Origin: Eucommia ulmoides
Lineage: Eukaryota; Streptophyta; Magnoliopsida; Garryales; Eucommiaceae
NCBI GenBank assembly: GCA_016647705.1
Contig: CM028328.1
Coordinates: 2,629,311 to 2,693,310 of the forward strand
Length of the DNA: 64,000 bases
Direction of reading: 5' to 3'
Part shown: in pieces, positions 25,401 to 36,502 of the stretch
How the letters are laid out: each line of letters begins with the position of its first letter
How positions within the stretch are numbered: the first letter of the stretch is position 1
The notes under the pieces: model-generated
What the model saw: only the letters and a program-made list of their open reading frames with translations
What the model was told of the DNA's origin: nothing
Databases searched by the model: none
Made by a program: the position numbers and the translations under genes

Positions 25401-25752
25401 GCGTTTTCATTTTGAAAAAAAACTGACCAGTCTTAAAAAATTAATATATATATTTTATTAAATAATTTTTGTCCAAAAAATAAATGAGTGCCACCTCATC
25501 ACTCGGCACGCTCGGACGAACGACGGCGACGGCGTGCGCGCGTGTGTAGTAAACCTGTAAGGATGTAACTCCTCTCTCCTCCACAAAATGTAGGTACCCT
25601 TTGGGGCACACCCCAAGTATCCCACATGCCCTTAATTATACTCCTCATCAACTCTTCTCCCAACCAATGTGGGATAGAAGAAATAGAGGGAAACCACTTT
25701 TGACACTTATCTTTTATTAATAAAAACAATTAAAAATTCATATGTTCTAACA
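19456..25752 (-). mobile_element. Ty1/Copia LTR retrotransposon, broken
   Basis: LTRs 19456-20363 and 24813-25752 (start tgttgcttcagtaaataaat, end tgttcYaaca) are flanked by the 5-bp duplication TATAT (19451-19455, 25753-25757). The element reads on the minus strand. A purine-rich tract (aagtgaggga on the minus strand) abuts the 3' LTR at 20364-20376. Domain order on the minus strand is the Copia order: gag with a CCHC knuckle (about 24775-23900), integrase (about 23640-22900), reverse transcriptase (about 22650-21490), RNase H (about 21470-20970). The LTRs differ by substitutions and small indels, so it is of moderate age. The reading frame is broken in many places. Confidence 0.92.
20970..24780 (-). 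pseudogene. Copia gag-pol remnant
   Basis: Recognisable pieces on the minus strand: a gag zinc knuckle (CYNYGKVGHLARNC, near 23945-23985); an integrase-like region with CEFCSQAKITKTLH and LDLIHSDICEFDG; a reverse transcriptase region with YKTRLVAKGFRQKENVDF, VHQMDIKTAFLNGELEEEIY and DFGEACVIIGIKI; and an RNase H region with IYCDNTAAIAKIQN. This is the standard polyprotein of a plant Copia element; the lineage (Tork-like?) is not certain. Fossil, many breaks. Confidence 0.9.
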
Positions 25753-25777
25753 TATATACACATATGATTGTGTGTGT

Positions 25778-25832
25778 TTGGCAATAAAATATTATTATGT
25801 TATGTGTGTTTGGCAATAAAATATTATTATGG
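25778..25832. repeat. short tandem duplication
   Basis: Two copies of about 27 bp of gtgtgtttggcaataaaata followed by ttattatg, just right of the Copia element. Confidence 0.85.
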
Positions 25833-25845
25833 TAATTGTTTGGCC

Positions 25846-26110
25846 ATACAACAATAACAACTAAACATTTGTCCTACTTATGTAGGGTCGGTTATATGAA
25901 TCCATTTACGCCATAGTAATCAATTAAAAGTCATCATCTCCATCAAGTTTAATGTCATCAAATTATTTCTAATAGTTTCGTCTAACGTCTTCTTAGGTCT
26001 ACATTTTCCTCTAGTAACCCCTTGCACTTAAATTAAATTACATTTTTTCACTGGTGCTTCTATAAGTCTTCTATGCACATGCTCAAACCATCGTAAACAA
26101 TTATTTGGCC
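25846..26110 (-). mobile_element. 5'-truncated RTE-type LINE, 3' end only
   Basis: From acaacaataacaac onward the text parallels the 3' end of the LINE in the TSB intron (42115 onward): 'cttatgtagggtcggtta', 'catttctaatagt(t/c)tcgtc' and 'aggtctac' occur in the same order. It reads on the minus strand and ends in a TTG-rich tail, as RTE LINEs do. Only the last 250 bp or so are present. Confidence 0.75.
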
Positions 26111-26379
26111 ATAAGAAGAGATTATATCTTAGATAAATTATTACTTTTAGATCATATCGTGTGATAGGTTCCTAGGCAACACTATCATCAATTTTTCAAT
26201 GACTGTGCGATAGTAGTGTAATAATGGGGGTGAGTGTATTGTTTTCTATGTCAATTGTAAAATTATATTTTTTGTACTAATTTATGAAAAAGAAGAGATT
26301 TATTAAAATGGACAATTTTATAATATAAATGGATCAAGAAAAATGTTGAAGGTGGAAACTGATTTTTATTATTATTCTA

Positions 26380-27160
26380 CTATACTATAGTGTGGTCTCG
26401 ATAGAAGGACATGTCCTGCAGGATATTGTTGGTCCTAACAATAAGATATATCATGTAGGAAGTTGTGTTGTGACCTGACAGAAGAGCAAGTCCTGCAGGT
26501 GGTTGATATAATATTGTTGTTGTTATTGGTTATCATTATGATATGATGGTTATACCACGTGTTGACTTTTACCATTGAAGATATTAAATGGCCCTGATAC
26601 TGGCAACCTTAGATTGCGCAGATATACAGGTTATGGTACCTTCAAAACTCTCGATCGTGAGGTAAATAATCATATAGATAGTATGAAAGCATGTAGTAGT
26701 ATTTTATTATATAAAAATAGTAATTGGATCAATGGATTTAAATTCAATTATTTCAATTGATGATACCTATGAGATTTTGATATTGTCCAATGTGTTGTAT
26801 ATTCTATTTTGATAAATATATTTGATTCATAAATTATTTTAGTACAACGATAAAATATTTTGTCCCAAGTACTTAAAATAAAGACAGGTCCACTACTTGT
26901 GTTAGATAAAGTCCGAAGAGGTGTGGATTTTGAGGTTGTAGGGTAGTTATTGATAACGAGGATTTGGACTTTTATGGTTTGTTTGAATATTATGATGTAG
27001 TTGGATATGTAAAATCCTTAAATTTTAAGTTGATAAAATTTTAAAAATCTATGTCAAGCGACGATTAGTAGTATATTTGTCATCCAAGTTACGTTTGTTT
27101 ATGGTTGAGTAATATCAACTTGAGGTCACGCCTAATCTCGGGTGAGGGGTAGGGTGTGAC
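26380..27160 (-). mobile_element. decayed LTR fragment of the TGTCACA... type, reversed
   Basis: The right end (gggtagggtgtgac, 27145-27160) is the reverse complement of the TGTCACACCC start seen in the long solo LTRs. Pieces such as ctctcgatcgtgag and 'gcgcagatatacaggttatggtacc' recall their inner blocks. The left limit is unclear and no partner LTR is seen. Confidence 0.4.
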
Positions 27161-27639
27161 GTGGAAAATTTATAATAATTTTGAAAAATAATAATATAGC
27201 GCGTGTGAACGCGCCCCGATTTTCCAGAAAAAACCAAAAAAATATAGATATATGCTTATATATGCTTGGCGCTGGTAAAACGAGAAGGGTTTTTAAAAGA
27301 CGTCGATTTTCTCATTAAAATATACTTAAGCCTGTTTTAGAAAAAGGAGTCGCCACCTAGCATTGGGTTTAAATGATGTGCTAGATCACCATATTTTTCT
27401 TTTTTGAAAATAATTTTAAAAAAATGGCTTAAGTAAAATTTGACTCCAAAAATAATATGGTCTGACCAGAGATTCGTTTAAAGAGTTCGGGGGTCACTTA
27501 CGCTCGGGGAAGGTGTTAAGCACCCCAAGACGCCCGTCCAAAGACGGTACCTTATCCGATTAAGTCCAATTAGAATTTAAATCCGAATGTTTTTATTTTA
27601 TTTTTAAATCCTCCTTATATACACATATACACATACCCA

Positions 27640-28312
27640 CACATTGAGGGAAGTGATCTCCCTTCTAAACCTAGGCCGTTCTGATGGAAGGTTGGGAATT
27701 TTCCACCTCGTATTGTTAGCACATTATATTTAATACAAATTAAATAAAACACCCGCACACACGCATCGAAGAGAGTAATTCCCTTCTAAATTTAGCCATT
27801 CAAATTGAAGGTTAGGAATTTTCCACCTCGTATTGTTAGCACATTATATTTAATACAAATTAAATAAAACACCCGCACACAAGCATCGAGGAGAGTAATT
27901 CCCTTCTAAATTTATGCCGTTCAAATTGAAGGTTGGGAATTTTTCACCTCATATTGTTAGTACATTATATTTAATACAAATTAAATAAAACACCCGCACA
28001 CACGCATCGAGGAGAGTAATTTCCTTCTAAATTTAGCCATTCAAATTGAAGGTTGGGAATTTTTCACCTCGTATTGTTAGCACATTATATTTAATACAAA
28101 TTAAATAAAACACCCGCACACACGCATCGAGGAGAGTAATTGCCTTCTAAATTTTAGCCATTCAAATTGAAGGTTGGGAATTTTTCACCTCGTATTGTTA
28201 GCACATTATATTTAATACAAATTAAATAAAACACTCGCACACACGCATCGAGGGGAGTAATTCCCTTCTAAATTTAGCCATTCAAATTGAAGGTTGGGAA
28301 TTTTCCACCTCG
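27640..28312. repeat. LTR tandem array, unit about 118 bp (3' LTR)
   Basis: Six units built on 'cgaggagagtaattccctt', then aaattgaaggttgggaattt, 'cacctcgtattgttagcaca' and 'aaataaaacacccgcacaca'. The matching array in the other LTR is at 34748-35422. Regular spacing could suggest a CRISPR, but the repeats are contiguous without unique spacers. Confidence 0.9.
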
Positions 28313-29214
28313 TTTTATTTACTCAAAAAAATAAAAAATAAATAAATAAAAATAAAAGAAAATAAAAAGTAATAAATAAATAAATAATAAAGGAAGAAAA
28401 AAAAAATCTTATTTACAAAAAAAAAAAATAAAAAATAAAAAAAATTAGTATAATAATAACTTAAAAAATAAGAGTAAGATTTACAACAGATGAAAATTTA
28501 CCATCTTCTTGGAGATTTTCTTTTTCAAAATTACAATAAAATGAAAATAATATTATTTTCTTCAAAATTTTTCTCCAGATTTCCTCTCTCCCTTACAAAA
28601 ATTCCTCTAAAAAATTTCTTCCCCTCCAAAATTCTCCTCCCTGAGTTGTCTGAGCCCTCTTCTATTTATAGGGAATTTTCTGAAACTCCAGGCGTGCGAA
28701 AAGGTAAGGAAAAGGGGGTGGGTGCACCCAAAAGGGGGGCTTTTTGCCCCATTTTCTTTGCTGGCCGCACGTGCGACCAGTTTTTGGTCCCACGTGCGAC
28801 CTTCGTGCAGCCCCCCACCCCCGTTCGGTCCAGGCCTCTCTCGTTCTCGTCTGTTTCTTGTCCATTTTGTTCTGAATTAACGCGTTTTTATTCCACTTCG
28901 AAAAATCTACAAAACCAAAAAAAATAAAAATCAATTACTAATATTTAATTTACTTAAGAGATTAATAAAACTTAATTTAGCAGTATTAAACCGCATAAAT
29001 ACGGTACAATCAAAACAAAATAAATAAAAAAATAAAATAAAGGTAACTATAAAATAAAGTATAATTTTTTGCGAGGCGGTCAAAATGCCGTGTCTACAGC
29101 TGCCCCTCTTTGTCATGCAAGTTCCACTTGCTTGACAAAGATAAAAGACCACGTCATTTTGATCGTCCCATTTTTTTTATTTTTTTTATTTTCTAATAAT
29201 AGAACAAATAAAAT

Positions 29215-29940
29215 AAAATGACTCATGACGAACAAGCGTACGTTTAGAGTAATAAAAGAAGACTTATGACGAACAAGTGTCCATTTAAAAAAAAATAAAA
29301 GAATGACTCATGACGATGTTCATGATAAACAAATGTCCGTTTAGAGGATCGTTTAGAGTAATAAAAAAATGACTCCTGACAATACTCATGGCGAACACGT
29401 GTCTGTTTAGAGGATTGTTTAGAGTAAAAAAAAATGACTCATGACGAACACGTGTCCATTTAGAGGATCGTTTAGAGTAATAAAAAAATGACTCCTGACA
29501 ATACTCATGACGAACACGTGTCTGTTTAGAGGATTGTTTAAAGTAAAACGAAAATGACTCCTGACGATACTCATGACGAACAAGCATCTGTTAAGATGAT
29601 TGTTTAGAGTAATAAAATTATTCATGACGAACATGTGTCCGTTTAGAGGATTGTTTAGAGTAATAAAAAAATGACTCATGACGATACTCATGACGAACAA
29701 GTGTCTGTTTAGAGGATTGTTTAGAGTAATAAAAAAATGACTCATGACGATACTCATGACGGACAAGTGTCTGTTTAGAGGATTGTTTAGAGTAATAAAA
29801 AATGACTCCTGACGATACTCATGACGACCACGTGTCTATTTAGAGGATTGTTTAGAGTAATAAAAAAATGACTCCTGACAATACTCATGACGAACACGTG
29901 TCTGTTTAGAGGATTGTTTAGAGTAATAAAAATTATTCGC
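29215..29940. repeat. internal tandem array of the gag-only element
   Basis: About a dozen imperfect units of 55-70 bp built on 'aaatgactc(a/c)tgacgatact', 'catgacgaacaagtgtctgt' and 'ttagaggattgtttagagta'. The array lies just inside the 3' LTR (minus orientation), where the coding part of a full element would end. Open frames across it are products of the repeat. Confidence 0.9.
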
Positions 29941-31794
29941 GCCCCAACCCTCTTGACCAGGGGCCTAAAGAAAGTTCAAGAGTATAAAATATGCCTCAAC
30001 TTGTGACTGAGCCAGAATGAGAGAGCAAAGATATAAATGTGCCCCAGCCGAACTCTCAGATGACCGAACATTTATAGATTGCCTGCGTACCTTAGTATTA
30101 TACCGAGGATCAAGTTTAGCGTAGTTCACTTTTCACCCTTTTCAAGGCAAAACGCATACCTGGACGCTCATTTAGAGCTTTCGAACTTTTAGTAATAAAA
30201 GTTTCTAATTTGAACCAGAAGGTAAGAAGTCTTTGTGAGAGAGAAATCCATGCTTCCCTGCACTTTGAAAACCCTGTAATTGGACAAAAAAACACATGCA
30301 ACACGAAAATTTAGTTTGAAAAACTTGTCACTCTTGACGACTAGCAATTCCGTCCCCCCCTTTTCCATCGCAATCTCTCATTTGATGGCGCTTGACTTTC
30401 TCGGGTCACGGGACAGTATCGGGAGATTTTTCCATTTTTGAATTTAGAAGTCTCGCTTTTCAACTGAGAGTTCGACATACTTCAGGGTGATGCGACAATT
30501 TTTTTTTAGTTCCCTTCGACTCAGGGGAAGGCCCAACATACCTCATCGAGGTCTCCTTGGCTTGCTCGACTGGATTCTTGTCTTTTCAAATTAGTAGGTG
30601 CTTCAATGCTTGGGGTTCTAATACTCCTGCATGCTCTGTGTTTTCTCAAGTCCTGCAAAACTGATTTAGTCCAAAAATGGGTAAATGTCGAAAATTACTA
30701 AAATGAGTACCTTCAATACCCGATATGATTTTCTGTGAGATCTTGAGTCAAGAATGTAGAGGAATATGATTCTAATACATTTTCAGACCACGACCAATGT
30801 TTCTTTTCTCAAATTCTAATTCCATTCAAATCCATCAAGTTCTGATTCCAAAAAATATCATTTGCCGCTAATTTGGACCGAGGCGGAAAATATGAACAAA
30901 TCTATCTATCATCTTTCTTTCCTCTTCAAATCTCTTCCACATTTATACCAATACTTCTTGTTCGGTTATCCTACTTTTCGTATTTCCATTTCTTTTATTT
31001 TTTTTTCTCTTTTTTTTTCTTTTTTCTTTTTTTTCTTATTATTTTCTTCTTTTTTCCTTTTTTTTCTTTTCTTTTTTTCTTTTTTTTTTTTTTTTATATC
31101 GAACTTACAATGATTTAGGGACAGCCGAGCTTATCAATGAACTTGATTTTCTTTGGAAATTGAGACCTTCTTGCAACATTTGAAAGTTTCTTCATTGGGA
31201 TCATTGGCGTGAGATGATTGTATTCCCTTTTTACCATTGAGTAACTCAAACAATAGGCAAATCGGGATATTTACACCCAGTTTCATCAATCACTAAAGTA
31301 CCACCAAAGATAGTTTGATTAGCTTGCAACAATATATCAAAGTATCGTAAGGACAATGGATACCAATCTTTGACTTTTGAACCCCCCGGTACTTCTGGAA
31401 TCACTGACGAATTTGGTTACGGGCCTTTTCAGATTTCACCATCGTTTGGATAAACATAATCTTCCTTTGATTATAGTCCCATTGAATCGTGGTCTAATTT
31501 TGTATTGAAATCACACATCCACATCCTCACTCAGTCACCTCACATACAATATATGCAGGCAATTTTGGGCACCTAAAATAGTAAGATTCAAACATTAGAC
31601 CACAGTTTTGAATAAACAGTATTGCATTATTGAAATTTTAAAAGTCATTACAGAGCAAATCCTTTTCCATCCAAAAGACCAACGGGATGGAAATGTGAGT
31701 ATGCAAAGATTTTCCAATTTTATCAAAAACACCTCGCAAATTTAAAGCAAACAAAAAAACAGTTTTGCAGTCTTTAGATTTTTCAAATTGAGCC

Positions 31795-33654
31795 TTAGGC
31801 ACATGACTCGCTCCCATCTCCACCAATATTTTGGTAAAGATTGACTTCACCACCCCTTGAAGGTGCATACTCAGGCAACGGATTCTGCTGACAGTTTGGC
31901 GTACCGGCCTCAGGTTTTTTAGGGAACGTGATGGCTCCTGTCCGTATAAACTCCTGAATTTTGTCTTTCAGCTGAAAGCATTGCTCAGTCGCATGTCCTC
32001 TGTTTCCCGAGTGGTATTCACAGAAAGTATTTGAAGAAGCTGCTTTACTCCCAGGTTTAACTTCGTAGAATGAAAGGGGCGTCAGCATCCCCTGCTTCAA
32101 ACAATTCCGGTACAACTCGGTGATCGAGACCGGAAGGTCTTGTAGCTCTCTGTTGTCGTTCTGGAAATTTCCCCCAGTAGCATGAGGTAGAAGGTCTTGG
32201 TGGTATTGGGTTCCTGACCTTGGAGTGCGGTTAGGAATTTGAGGTGGGGTGTTCGGGTGTGGTTGATTGGTATGGTAAGAGGGTGCTGGGTAGGCTTGAG
32301 GATAATATTGGAGAATGTGGTTTTGATAAGGGGGAGGTACATTTTGGTAATAGCGGGGGCGACTTTGGGAATAGGGTTGGTTTTGAGGATAATTTTGGTT
32401 TTGGCGATTTTGAGGAGGGTAGTTGTGATATTGGTTGTTTTGGTTCGGGTAGTTTTGGGGACAGGAAGCTTGGGGGTAGTTCTGGTAATGGGTTTGCCGA
32501 GGGAAAACGACAACAGCTACTTCATTTTCTTTCATCTTTGGCGGGGCTGACCTTTTCGTCAGATTGGATTGGGCCCCTTCAATTTTTCCGCTCCTTATTC
32601 CTTCTTTCGTCACCTCGGCCTGTTTGATCGCATCGCCGAAAGAAACCACTGCTATGCTCGAGAGATCTCGATAGAACGGCGGTGACTGAATTGACTTGAA
32701 TATCTCTAACTGAGCCTCATCGCTCAGCTTAGGGACAACTTTGGCAGCCTCTTCTCTCCAACGAGCAGTATACCTCCGGAAACTTTCGTCTTTATTTTTC
32801 AGTATCTGGTAGAGGGTATTGCGGTCTGGCGCGGCATCCCTATTGTACACATATTGCTCACAGAAGGCCTCTACCAGATCTTCAAATGTTTTAATCTGTG
32901 ATAGCTCCAGGGTCATGTACCAGTTGAGAGCCGATCCTTTCAACGATCTCCGAAACATCTTTAGGCAAAGGTCTTCGTTCCGAGCATGAATTCCTAACTC
33001 CTCTTTGTAAATACTGACATGCCATTCTGGAGGGCCAGTGCCATCATATTTTGTGAACTCTGGAACCACGAAATTTTCCGGGTACACAATTCCGGGTGGT
33101 GCTGACAACTCCTTGTACGTCGCTTTCCTGGACGGCTTCTCCTTTTGCCATTTTTCCATAGTTTTCTCCAATTTCTCCATTTTCAGAAGCCAAGCCGGTG
33201 GAGGGCCATTCTCTTCTTTGTTTTCAGTTTCAATGGCCGGGGCCGGTTGGCTATCATTTGAATTGTTTGGTGGAGCAACGACCCTCTCCGGGTGAATGAG
33301 GATCTGCGGGGCGGCGGGGGCCGAGCCCTCTGGCGAGGCTTGATAGACATGCCCCTGGATGGGATATGTCGGAGCTCCATAGGCGAAAGGATGAGGGCCC
33401 ACCTGAGGTCCATAGTAGACCGGTACTGCAAAGTTCGGGCCGACGTGGTTCGGATTCGGCCCTGAGTTCTCCATCCCAATACTTGCAGGGTTTCCATTTG
33501 GGGATTCAGTCACAGGAGTCCCGTTGGACGGAGGAATAGGCACCTCCTGAGGTCGGCTAAGTTCGTTGATCCTTTCCATCAACCTATCAATAGTTTCCTG
33601 CATCTGAGCTATCTGGGTCGTTCGGGGAGATTCGGGATTGCTTTCCGATGTCAT
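31795..33654 (-). CDS. gag: Gag protein of the Tat/Ogre-like element, 619 aa
   Basis: One uninterrupted frame begins MTSESNPESPRTTQIAQ, with a coiled-coil-like start (QMQETIDRLMERINELSR). A Pro/Gln/Asn-rich linker follows, then a Retrotrans_gag-type region (about residues 190-340: NWYMTLELSQIKTFEDLVEAF; YTARWREEAAKVVPKLSDE) that should form the particle. A Gln/Pro/Tyr-rich stretch (about 395-500) comes next. Near residues 545-575 lies CEYHSGNRGHATEQC, the C/H motif common in Tat/Ogre Gags. The frame ends in ESCA before the spacer. It lies about 640 bp inside the 5' LTR and primer site, in the same orientation. It looks whole; no pol follows it, so polymerase would have to come from a partner element. 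Confidence 0.88.
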   Translation of the reverse strand: MTSESNPESPRTTQIAQMQETIDRLMERINELSRPQEVPIPPSNGTPVTESPNGNPASIGMENSGPNPNHVGPNFAVPVYYGPQVGPHPFAYGAPTYPIQGHVYQASPEGSAPAAPQILIHPERVVAPPNNSNDSQPAPAIETENKEENGPPPAWLLKMEKLEKTMEKWQKEKPSRKATYKELSAPPGIVYPENFVVPEFTKYDGTGPPEWHVSIYKEELGIHARNEDLCLKMFRRSLKGSALNWYMTLELSQIKTFEDLVEAFCEQYVYNRDAAPDRNTLYQILKNKDESFRRYTARWREEAAKVVPKLSDEAQLEIFKSIQSPPFYRDLSSIAVVSFGDAIKQAEVTKEGIRSGKIEGAQSNLTKRSAPPKMKENEVAVVVFPRQTHYQNYPQASCPQNYPNQNNQYHNYPPQNRQNQNYPQNQPYSQSRPRYYQNVPPPYQNHILQYYPQAYPAPSYHTNQPHPNTPPQIPNRTPRSGTQYHQDLLPHATGGNFQNDNRELQDLPVSITELYRNCLKQGMLTPLSFYEVKPGSKAASSNTFCEYHSGNRGHATEQCFQLKDKIQEFIRTGAITFPKKPEAGTPNCQQNPLPEYAPSRGGEVNLYQNIGGDGSESCA

Positions 33655-33942
33655 CCTGGAATGAGTCTGTGCTCGACTGCGTGTAAAGATCGGACTTCGA
33701 AAGGGGGGAACTGGATTTGCTTTTCTGGGACCAATTTTCTTTGTCTTGTCTTTTTCTTTTTCACCTACAAAAAAATCATTTTTTTAGTTCACATGGGTCT
33801 TAGGTGGCCTTAAAGCCCTTTCTAATTTGAAGATTTCAATTTCGGTAACGACTAATTAAAAAAAAAAATATTTTTTATTTTTTATTTATTTTTATTTTTG
33901 TCGTTCCCTACCGATATTGAAAATTTTGAACTTGTTTGGTGT

Positions 33943-33973
<31 letters not shown>

Positions 33974-34294
33974 AGGACTTCCCCAGACGTCATAAATCCA
34001 TCAAGTACAAAAAAAATCTTTCTCGTCTTGTATCATAGAGTCCTGAGGGGATAATATGGATACAAGACAGTTTTGTTTTTGTCAGAGGATTTACAACGAT
34101 ATAAGGGCCTGAGAGGAAATAAGGAAAAAAAAATAAAATATATATATATATATAAAAAAAATAAAAAATGAATGATATAAAAAAAAAATCACAACTTATT
34201 TACTGAATTGAGAGAAAAAATAAAACAAAATTTAACATTCGGACTTTAGATTAGTTGGACTTATTCAGACATATTGGGTTCGACCCTCAGCCGG

Positions 34295-34312
34295 TCCCCA
34301 GTGGAGTCGCCA
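34295..34312 (-). other. primer binding site, tRNA-Arg type
   Basis: On the plus strand tccccagtggagtcgcca ends in CCA and matches the 3' end of plant tRNA-Arg(ACG) from memory, apart from one base. It lies two bases from the 5' LTR edge. Upstream, gggttcgaccc (34277-34287) resembles the T-arm of the same tRNA. tRNA-Arg priming is known for Ogre/Tat elements. Confidence 0.75.
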
Positions 34313-34747
34313 GCTGAACGCGCCCCGATTTTCCAGAGAAAACCAAAAAAATATAGATATATGCTTATATATGCTTGGCGCTGGTAAAACGAGAAGGGTT
34401 TTTAAAAGACGTCGATTTTCTTATTAAAATATACTTAAGCCTGTTTTAGAAAAAGGAGTCGCCACCTAGCATTGGGTTTAAATGATGTGCTAGATCACCA
34501 TATTTTTCTTTTTTGAAAATAATTTTAAAAAAATGGCTTAAGTAAAATTTGACTCCAAAAATAACATGGTCTGACCAGAGATTCGTTTAAAGAGTTCGGG
34601 GGTCACTTACGCTCGGGGAAGGTGTTAAGCACCCCAAGACGCCCGTCCAAAGACGGTACCTTATCCGATTAAGTCCAATTAGAATTTAAATCCGAATGTT
34701 TTTATTTTATTTTTAAATCCTCCTTATATACACATATACACATACCC

Positions 34748-35422
34748 ACACATTGAGGGAAGTGATCTCCCTTCTAAACCTAGGCCGTTCTGATGGAAGG
34801 TTGGGAATTTTTCACCTCGTATTGTTAGCACATTATATTTAATACAAATTAAATAAAACACCCGCACACACGCATCGAAGAGAGTAATTCCCTTCTAAAT
34901 TTAGCCATTCAAATTGAAGGTTAGGAATTTTCCACCTCGTATTGTTAGCACATTATATTTAATACAAATTAAATAAAACACCCGCACACACGCATCGAGG
35001 AGAGTAATTCCCTTCTAAATTTATGCCGTTCAAATTGAAGGTTGGAAATTTTTCACCTCATATTGTTAGTACATTATATTTAATACAAATTAAATAAAAC
35101 ACCCGCACACACGCATCGAGGAGAGTAATTTCCTTCTAAATTTAGCCATTCAAATTGAAGGTTGGAAATTTTTCACCTCGTATTGTTAGCACATTATATT
35201 TAATACAAATTAAATAAAACACCCGCACACACGCATCGAGGAGAGTAATTGCCTTCTAAATTTTAGTCATTCAAATTGAAGGTTGGGAATTTTCCACCTC
35301 GTATTGTTAGCACATTATATTTAATACAAATTAAATAAAACACCCGCACACACGCATCGAGGGGAGTAATTCCCTTCTAAATTTAGTCATTCAAATTGAA
35401 GGTTGGGAATTTTCCACCTCGT
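34748..35422. repeat. LTR tandem array, unit about 118 bp (5' LTR)
   Basis: Six units matching those at 27640-28312 almost base for base, as expected for LTRs of a recent insertion. Confidence 0.9.
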
Positions 35423-36502
35423 TTTATTTACTCAAAAAAATAAATAAATAAATAAATAAAAATAAAAGAAAATAAAAAGTAATAAATAAATAAATAATAA
35501 AGGAAGAAAAAAAAAAATCTTATTTACAAAAAAAAAAAAAAAAAAAAAAATAGTATAATAATAACTTAAAAAATAAGAGTAAGATTTACAACAGATGAAA
35601 ATTTACCACCTTCTTGGAGATTTTCTTCTTCAAAATTACAATAAAATGAAAATAATATTATTTTCTTCAAAATTTTTCTCCAGATTTCCTCTCTCCCTAA
35701 CAAAAATTCCTCTCAAAAATTTCTTCCCCTCCAAAATTCTCCTCCCTGAGTTGTCTGAGTCCTCTTCTATTTATAGGGAATTTTCTGAAACTCCAGGCGT
35801 GCGAAAAGGTAAGGAAAAGGGGGTGGGTGCACCGAAATTTGGTGCACCCACTCCCTTTTGGGTGCACCAAAACTTGGTGCACCCAAAAGGGGGGCTTTTT
35901 GCCCCATTTTCTTTGCTGGCCGCACGTGCGACCAGTTTTTGGTCGCACGTGCGACCTTCGTGCAGCCCCCCACCCCCGTTCGGTCCAGGCCTCTCTCATT
36001 CTCGTCTGTTTCTTGTCCATTTTGTTCTGAATTAACGCGTTTTTATTCCACTTCGAAAAATCTACAAAACCAAAAAAAATAAAAATCAATTACTAATATT
36101 TAATTTACTTAAGAGATTAATAAAACTTAATTTAGCAGTATTAAACCGCATAAATACGGTACAATCAAAACAAAATAAATAAAAAAATAAAATAAAAGTA
36201 ACTATAAAATAAAGTATAATTTTTTGCGAGGCGGTCAAAATGCCGTGTCTACAGCGTGCATTGCATGAGTAAAAATTTTAATTTTACAAACGTTTCACCA
36301 TAACACCCTTAAAAATACTTTAATGTTTACAACGATTAAATTAAATTATATCTATTCCGGACTCAAATATTTAATAATTTATTTAAAAAATAATGATTTA
36401 ATATTTTTTGAGATTAAATTAAATTATATCTATTTTTGACTCCTATCTTCCTTATAATTGTTTTGTACATGTATTGTATGTGTCTCACATTTTTATTAAT
36501 AA

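Larger units (their letters stand above)
27206..36253 (-). mobile_element. young gag-only Ty3/Gypsy element (Tat/Ogre-like, TR-GAG type)
   Basis: LTRs 27206-29098 and 34315-36253 are flanked by a perfect 5-bp duplication GCGTG (27201-27205, 36254-36258). The element reads on the minus strand. The primer binding site next to the 5' LTR, at 34295-34312, is the complement of a tRNA-Arg 3' end (plus strand tccccagtggagtcgcca). The polypurine tract (aaagaggggca on the minus strand) abuts the 3' LTR near 29099-29112. One long open gag frame is present (31795-33654). I find no protease, polymerase or integrase; the space after gag holds spacer text and tandem repeats. The LTRs are almost identical, so insertion is recent. 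The element looks structurally whole but non-autonomous. Confidence 0.9.

Noticed and set aside
27640-28312. Regular repeats resembling a CRISPR array
   Set aside because: Units are contiguous with no unique spacers, occur identically in both LTRs, and the genome is eukaryotic.
28490-28934. Open frames of 90-145 codons in the LTR
   Set aside because: They lie in the regulatory part of the LTR, recur in the other LTR with different frames, and have no domain.
29285-29766. Open frames with repeated FxMSIVRSHFF-like peptides
   Set aside because: Direct translation of the tandem array; no stable start or domain.
34277-34312. Possible tRNA-Arg gene
   Set aside because: Only a T-arm-like piece and acceptor end are present; position next to the LTR marks it as a primer binding site.
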